Origin: Methylicorpusculum sp.
GTDB lineage: Bacteria > Pseudomonadota > Gammaproteobacteria > Methylococcales > Methylomonadaceae
Direction of reading: 5' to 3'
Assembly (NCBI RefSeq): GCF_030651835.1
Contig: NZ_JAUSBX010000058.1
Span: 1-64,000, forward strand
DNA length: 64,000 bases
The notes beneath the pieces are model-generated. The model did not search any database and was not told the origin of the DNA. It was given only the letters and a program-made list of their open reading frames with translations. Below are positions 60,086-64,000 of this stretch, piece by piece (positions within the stretch are counted from its first letter, which is position 1; each line of letters begins with the position of its first letter). The position numbers and the translations under genes were made by a program.

Positions 60086-61465
60086 ATGAATCAAAATCTG
60101 ACTTTCGACAGCGATTTAATCAATCGTTACGATACAGCTGGACCGCGTTACACCTCTTATCCAACTGCGTTGGAACTGCATGACGGGTTTGGAGAGCAGG
60201 ATTATCTGCGCCAAATCGAACTGTCCAACGCCAGAGGCGGACCGCTGTCTTTGTATGTTCACATCCCATTTTGCGATACCGTCTGCTTTTATTGCGCCTG
60301 CAACAAAATTATTACTAACAACCGGCAACATGCCGAGCCTTATCTGCAGAACTTGATAAAGGAAATTGCCTTGCAAGGCGCTCTTTTTGACCGTAAGCGG
60401 ATCGTCGATCAGTTGCATTGGGGCGGAGGAACGCCGACTTTTTTAAGCAATGCTCAAATGCAGGCATTGATGAACGCACTGCGTATGCATTTTCATTTTA
60501 GATCCGATGATGAAGGTCAGTATTCAATAGAAGTCGATCCTAGAGAAACCAATGACAGCACAATTGCTGAACTCAGGCGGCTAGGCTTTAATCGCATCAG
60601 TTTGGGATTGCAGGATTTTGACGTAAATGTGCAAAAAGCGGTCAATCGGATTCAATCCGAGCAGGAAACCTTTGCAGTTTTAGCGGCTGCCCGCAAGGAA
60701 GGTTTTAGATCAGCCAGTATTGACTTGATCTATGGGCTGCCTTTACAGACGGTACAAAGTTTTTCGGTCACGCTGGATAAAATATTGGCGGTCGAGCCGG
60801 ATCGATTCTCGGTGTTCAATTATGCGCACTTGCCGCAGCGTTTTAAGACCCAGCGGCAAATCAATGAAGCCGATTTGCCTTCGGCTGAAGTCAAGCTGGC
60901 AATTTTACAAACAGTAATTCAACGCCTGACAGAGGCTGGATATGTCTATATCGGTATGGATCATTTTGCCAAACCGGATGACGAATTGGCCATTGCTCAG
61001 CGCGAAGGCAAGCTTTACCGAAACTTTCAAGGCTATTCCACCCATTCCGATTGCGATTTGATCGGTTTGGGCATGACCTCGATTGGACGGGTGGGGGATG
61101 CCTATATCCAGAATGCCAAAGACCTGGAAACCTATGCGCAAGCCTTGAGCCGGGCTCAATTGCCGGTATTTAAGGGCGTAGTGTTAAATCAGGACGACAA
61201 AATCCGCCGGGAAGTCATCACTCAATTAATTTGCCATTTTGAATTAAATTTCGGCACTATCGAACAACAGTTTGCGATTGTATTTGGTGACTATTTTGCA
61301 AAGGAATTACACGATTTGGAAAACATGCAGGCTGATGGATTGCTGGTTGTTTCATCATCCGGCATCAAGGTCTTACCGGCAGGACGTTTGTTGATTCGCA
61401 ATATCTGTATGATTTTTGACCGGTATCTGGCTAAAAAGAATATGGCATTTTCAAAAGTGATTTAA
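60086..61465 (+). CDS. hemN: Oxygen-independent coproporphyrinogen III oxidase
   Basis: HemN decarboxylates coproporphyrinogen III to protoporphyrinogen IX without oxygen, using radical SAM chemistry. The 459-residue protein has the CxxxCxxC cluster motif plus the adjacent cysteine (CDTVCFYCAC, near residue 67), the N-terminal YDTAGPRYTSYPTA typical of true HemN, and GGGTPTFLSNAQM. This N-terminus separates it from HemW. It suggests the cell makes haem under low oxygen. A sigma-54 regulator follows by 65 bases. Confidence 0.95.
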   Translation: MNQNLTFDSDLINRYDTAGPRYTSYPTALELHDGFGEQDYLRQIELSNARGGPLSLYVHIPFCDTVCFYCACNKIITNNRQHAEPYLQNLIKEIALQGALFDRKRIVDQLHWGGGTPTFLSNAQMQALMNALRMHFHFRSDDEGQYSIEVDPRETNDSTIAELRRLGFNRISLGLQDFDVNVQKAVNRIQSEQETFAVLAAARKEGFRSASIDLIYGLPLQTVQSFSVTLDKILAVEPDRFSVFNYAHLPQRFKTQRQINEADLPSAEVKLAILQTVIQRLTEAGYVYIGMDHFAKPDDELAIAQREGKLYRNFQGYSTHSDCDLIGLGMTSIGRVGDAYIQNAKDLETYAQALSRAQLPVFKGVVLNQDDKIRREVITQLICHFELNFGTIEQQFAIVFGDYFAKELHDLENMQADGLLVVSSSGIKVLPAGRLLIRNICMIFDRYLAKKNMAFSKVI

Positions 61466-61529
61466 TGCCGCTTGATTAACTGGGGCCTTTAACTTTACCG
61501 GATGCAAAATTAATGATGATTCCTCGTAA

Positions 61530-62858
61530 ATGAATGAGTCCTTTTTAACCTGGCTGGCGCAATTCAATGATGCCGAACTTCTGGCACGATTGCTTGAATT
61601 ATTCAACGATCCGCCTTTTTATGCCGTTGATAAAGCAGGCCGTGTTATGTTCTGGAATCAGGCACTTGAGGAGTTAACCGGGTTCATGCAAGCTGATCTT
61701 TTAGGGCTGCCATCACCTATTTCTTGTCCGCTTGATTATCCGGATGAGGTTTTAATCCGGTCGGTCGAGTTTCAATCTAAAGCCGGTAAAACCATTCAAC
61801 TGACGGTTAGAACGCGAGGACTTTTAGGACTCAATGGTCAATTGGCCGGCGCTGTTGCATGGATCCTGGTTGAGCGGGACGTTGACGCTGAAAAACAAGC
61901 AGTCCTCAAGCCAGTTGAATCCACTCAAAACTTTCATGGCATTATTAGCCGGTCGCCTGCAATGGAGGCGGTGTTTCAGATTATACAGAATGCGGCTCAA
62001 ACCGAAGCCACCGTTCTAGTCAGAGGTGAAAGCGGTTCCGGCAAGGAATTGGTGGCCCGGGCAATTCATGATCTCAGTTTGCGCAGGCAGGCACCTTTTT
62101 TAGCCATCAATTGCGCGGCCTTGTCTGCAAACTTGCTGGAAAGCGAATTATTTGGCCATGTTCGAGGTGCTTTTACCGGTGCCATCAAAGATCATCCTGG
62201 GTTATTTCAAAGAGCCAAAGGTGGCACGCTGTTTTTGGACGAAGTGGCAGAACTGCCATTGGAGCTTCAAGCCAAATTATTACGAGTCATTCAGGAAAGA
62301 AATTACTATCCGGTTGGCGGGGACCGATTGCTGGATGTGGATGTGCGTCTGGTTGCGGCTACCCATCGCTCCCTTCGAGAAGAGGTAAAGTCCGGCCAAT
62401 TCCGTGAAGATTTAATGTACCGCTTGCGGGTTGTGCCTATATTTTTGCCTTCTCTGCGTGAAAGAAGAGAAGATATTCCTCTTTTGCTGTGGCATTTCAT
62501 CCGATTACACAACGCCCAAAATTTCAGAAAAATTGAAAAAATTGATCCACAGGCAATGCGGGTTTTGCTGGATTATCACTGGCCGGGTAATATCAGGGAA
62601 TTACATAATATAATAGAATACGCATTTGCGGTGGGACGGGGATCTTGTTTGAGATTGAGTGAGTTACCCCCCGAATTCAGGGAAGCGGCTAAGCCGGAAC
62701 CTAGCGCGCAGACACCTGTCATTGCGGCGAAAAATGAAGAGGATGCTATCCGTGAGGCACTTAAACGGTCTTCAGGATCAGTTGAGGCTGCGGCCGGCAT
62801 GCTGGGTATGAGTCGCGTTACATTTTGGCGAAAACGCAAACGTTATGGCATAGAATGA
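61530..62858 (+). CDS. PAS-domain sigma-54-dependent regulator
   Basis: The protein has 442 residues. A PAS domain occupies about 20-120 ([25 protein letters not shown]). The AAA+ domain has Walker A GESGSGKE (166-173), GAFTGA (213-218), [12 protein letters not shown] and the R-finger region ([12 protein letters not shown]). A C-terminal Fis-type helix-turn-helix ([20 protein letters not shown]) ends it. The PAS domain probably senses redox, light or a small ligand. It lies between hemN and a LysR gene on the same strand; its targets are unknown, although -24/-12 promoters of hemN-linked genes are one possibility. Confidence 0.9.
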   Translation: MNESFLTWLAQFNDAELLARLLELFNDPPFYAVDKAGRVMFWNQALEELTGFMQADLLGLPSPISCPLDYPDEVLIRSVEFQSKAGKTIQLTVRTRGLLGLNGQLAGAVAWILVERDVDAEKQAVLKPVESTQNFHGIISRSPAMEAVFQIIQNAAQTEATVLVRGESGSGKELVARAIHDLSLRRQAPFLAINCAALSANLLESELFGHVRGAFTGAIKDHPGLFQRAKGGTLFLDEVAELPLELQAKLLRVIQERNYYPVGGDRLLDVDVRLVAATHRSLREEVKSGQFREDLMYRLRVVPIFLPSLRERREDIPLLLWHFIRLHNAQNFRKIEKIDPQAMRVLLDYHWPGNIRELHNIIEYAFAVGRGSCLRLSELPPEFREAAKPEPSAQTPVIAAKNEEDAIREALKRSSGSVEAAAGMLGMSRVTFWRKRKRYGIE

Positions 62859-62891
62859 CTGTCAAACCACTTTTCTTTTGATGGCTTAATA

Positions 62892-63818
62892 ATGCCGATG
62901 CGGATTACTTTACATCAATTACAACTCTTCGATGCGGCCGCTAGAATGCCCAGTTTTAAAGCGGCAGCCGAGGCGTTGAATTTGAGTCCTCCAGCCTTGA
63001 GTATTCAGCTTAAAATTCTGGAAGAGTCCTTGGGCGTCAGTCTGTTTGAGCAGATCGGCAAGAAAAAATACCTGACCTCGCCGGGCTTGGAGCTTCAGCA
63101 AGTCTGCCACCGCATATTTGACGAACTGAATCATCTGGATATGCGTTTCACGCAACTGCGTGGGGGTATGGCGGGAAAGCTGAGTATCGCCATCGTAACC
63201 AGTGCCAAATATTTCATGCCGCATTTGTTTGGTGCCTTTCAAAGGGTTTATCCTAATGTAGAATTCAACATGATCGTTGCCAATCGCACCCGAATACTGG
63301 AGCGTCTGGAAAACAATGCCGATGATTTGGTGATTATGGCCCACGTGCCCGATGCTTTTGATATAAAGGCCATCGATTTTCTGGATAATCCTCTGATAGT
63401 TATTGCTTCACCGGATCACCCCTTGGTGAAGGTCAAAAATATAGCCTTTGAACAGCTTTTGCAGCAGCCTTTTTTAATCAGGGAAAGTGGTTCAGGAACC
63501 CGGATGGCGGTTGAGCAGTATTTCAGTTCCCATAATGCGGCCATGAAAGTGGCAATGGAGCTGGGCAGCAGTGAGGCGATCAAACAAGGCGTTCTGGCGC
63601 GTTTGGGTATTTCCATTCTCTCCCGTCACTGTGTGTGGCTGGAATTGAAAACGGGTTTTTTAAAGCAGTTGGATGTACAGGGGTTTCCTGATGTGCGGTC
63701 TTGGTATGTTGTTTACCGGAAAGGCAAGCAGCTTTCACCGGTTGCCGATGCATTTATCAAATTTATTGTCGCTAATGGACAGATTATGTTGGATGAAGTG
63801 GAGCAGCTTTATCGATAA
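62892..63818 (+). CDS. LysR-family regulator, CbbR-like
   Basis: The 308-residue protein has the LysR helix-turn-helix at the N-terminus (LHQLQLFDAAARMPSFKAAAEALNLSPPALSIQLKILEESLG). The effector-binding domain has features of CbbR, the activator of Calvin-cycle genes: VTSAKYFMPHLFGAFQR, NRTRILERLENNADDLVIMAHVP and GSGTRMAVEQYF. CbbR responds to metabolites such as RuBP or NADPH. No Rubisco gene is in view, but genes beyond the right edge were not seen. It lies 33 bases after the sigma-54 regulator. The final 180 bases of the window show no gene. Confidence 0.82.
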   Translation: MPMRITLHQLQLFDAAARMPSFKAAAEALNLSPPALSIQLKILEESLGVSLFEQIGKKKYLTSPGLELQQVCHRIFDELNHLDMRFTQLRGGMAGKLSIAIVTSAKYFMPHLFGAFQRVYPNVEFNMIVANRTRILERLENNADDLVIMAHVPDAFDIKAIDFLDNPLIVIASPDHPLVKVKNIAFEQLLQQPFLIRESGSGTRMAVEQYFSSHNAAMKVAMELGSSEAIKQGVLARLGISILSRHCVWLELKTGFLKQLDVQGFPDVRSWYVVYRKGKQLSPVADAFIKFIVANGQIMLDEVEQLYR

Positions 63819-64000
63819 CTTAGGGTTAAGATATAGCGAAGGAAGTTCGAAGCAAGCTAGGTTCATTAACAATAATTAAACAATGTTAAAAGAACTGGAA
63901 TGTTCAAAGTGTTATCCTGTTAGAGAGCTTCAATCTAACGCCCATTAGAGGAGCGTTTATAGTAAAAGTGAATGAAGGATTGCCGCAATAGCCTGTTTTT

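Noticed and set aside
63819-64000. Start of another gene at the right edge
   Set aside because: A GAGGAG word near 63951 is present, but the frame after it stops within a few codons.

Overview
The window reads as a chromosomal piece of a gammaproteobacterium. It has DarP/YjgA, CmoB, RimO, TusCD, BepA, EttA and HemN of gammaproteobacterial type, moderate GC and many palindromic intergenic repeats. A complete Entner-Doudoroff set (zwf, edd, eda) sits beside citrate synthase and pyruvate dehydrogenase, and there is a CbbR-like LysR regulator. Together these suggest a methanotroph or methylotroph of the Methylococcales (Methylobacter/Methylomonas-like). That placement is inference, because no methane or methanol oxidation gene lies in the window.

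Region 1 (1 to about 18.4 kb) is accessory. An insertion sequence enters from the left edge and has cut off the 5' part of a glycine-rich gene. This is followed by a metal-dependent amidohydrolase and a convergent orphan sigma-54 activator. Next comes a complete four-gene Wadjet (JetABCD, type II-like) anti-plasmid operon (3.4-10.2 kb). A run of small anchored or lipid-modified envelope proteins and an unclear small gene follows, and then a 1723-residue fusion of a DEDD exonuclease, a RecQ helicase and a UvrD-like helicase. A decayed gene remnant marks the right border.

Region 2 (18.8-30.1 kb) is mostly housekeeping: darP, aroE, a membrane protein, hemB, an MlaC/HpnM-type lipid carrier, cmoB-rimO, a split YeeE/YedE sulfur transporter with a candidate operator, a lipoprotein with an alpha/beta-hydrolase motif, and aqpZ. 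Region 3 (30.2-42.3 kb, all minus strand) groups central carbon metabolism from zwf through edd, eda, gltA, aceE, aceF and lpd to purN. It carries glucose-6-phosphate to pyruvate, acetyl-CoA and citrate. A perfect 20-bp palindrome lies just upstream of aceE.

Region 4 (43.2-64 kb) holds purEK, an Anbu proteasome-like peptidase convergent with its usual ATP-grasp and alpha-E partners, an UPF0016 Mn exporter and a ZIP transporter, a TonB-dependent receptor, bepA, tusD-tusC, ettA, a cold-shock gene, hemN, a PAS/sigma-54 regulator and a CbbR-like LysR regulator.

The most novel-looking items are: (a) a probable independent sRNA at about 53.78-53.95 kb on the minus strand, with a sigma-70 promoter, two A-R-N tracts of the kind bound by Hfq (one in a hairpin loop) and a strong terminator, so resembling a CrcZ-type sponge; (b) a MITE-like repeat family with 11-bp terminal inverted repeats and a likely target duplication, copies of which imitate protein-coding genes; (c) a second, nested palindromic repeat present twice; (d) the triple-fusion helicase next to Wadjet; (e) the IS-broken gene, amidohydrolase and sigma-54 activator cluster.
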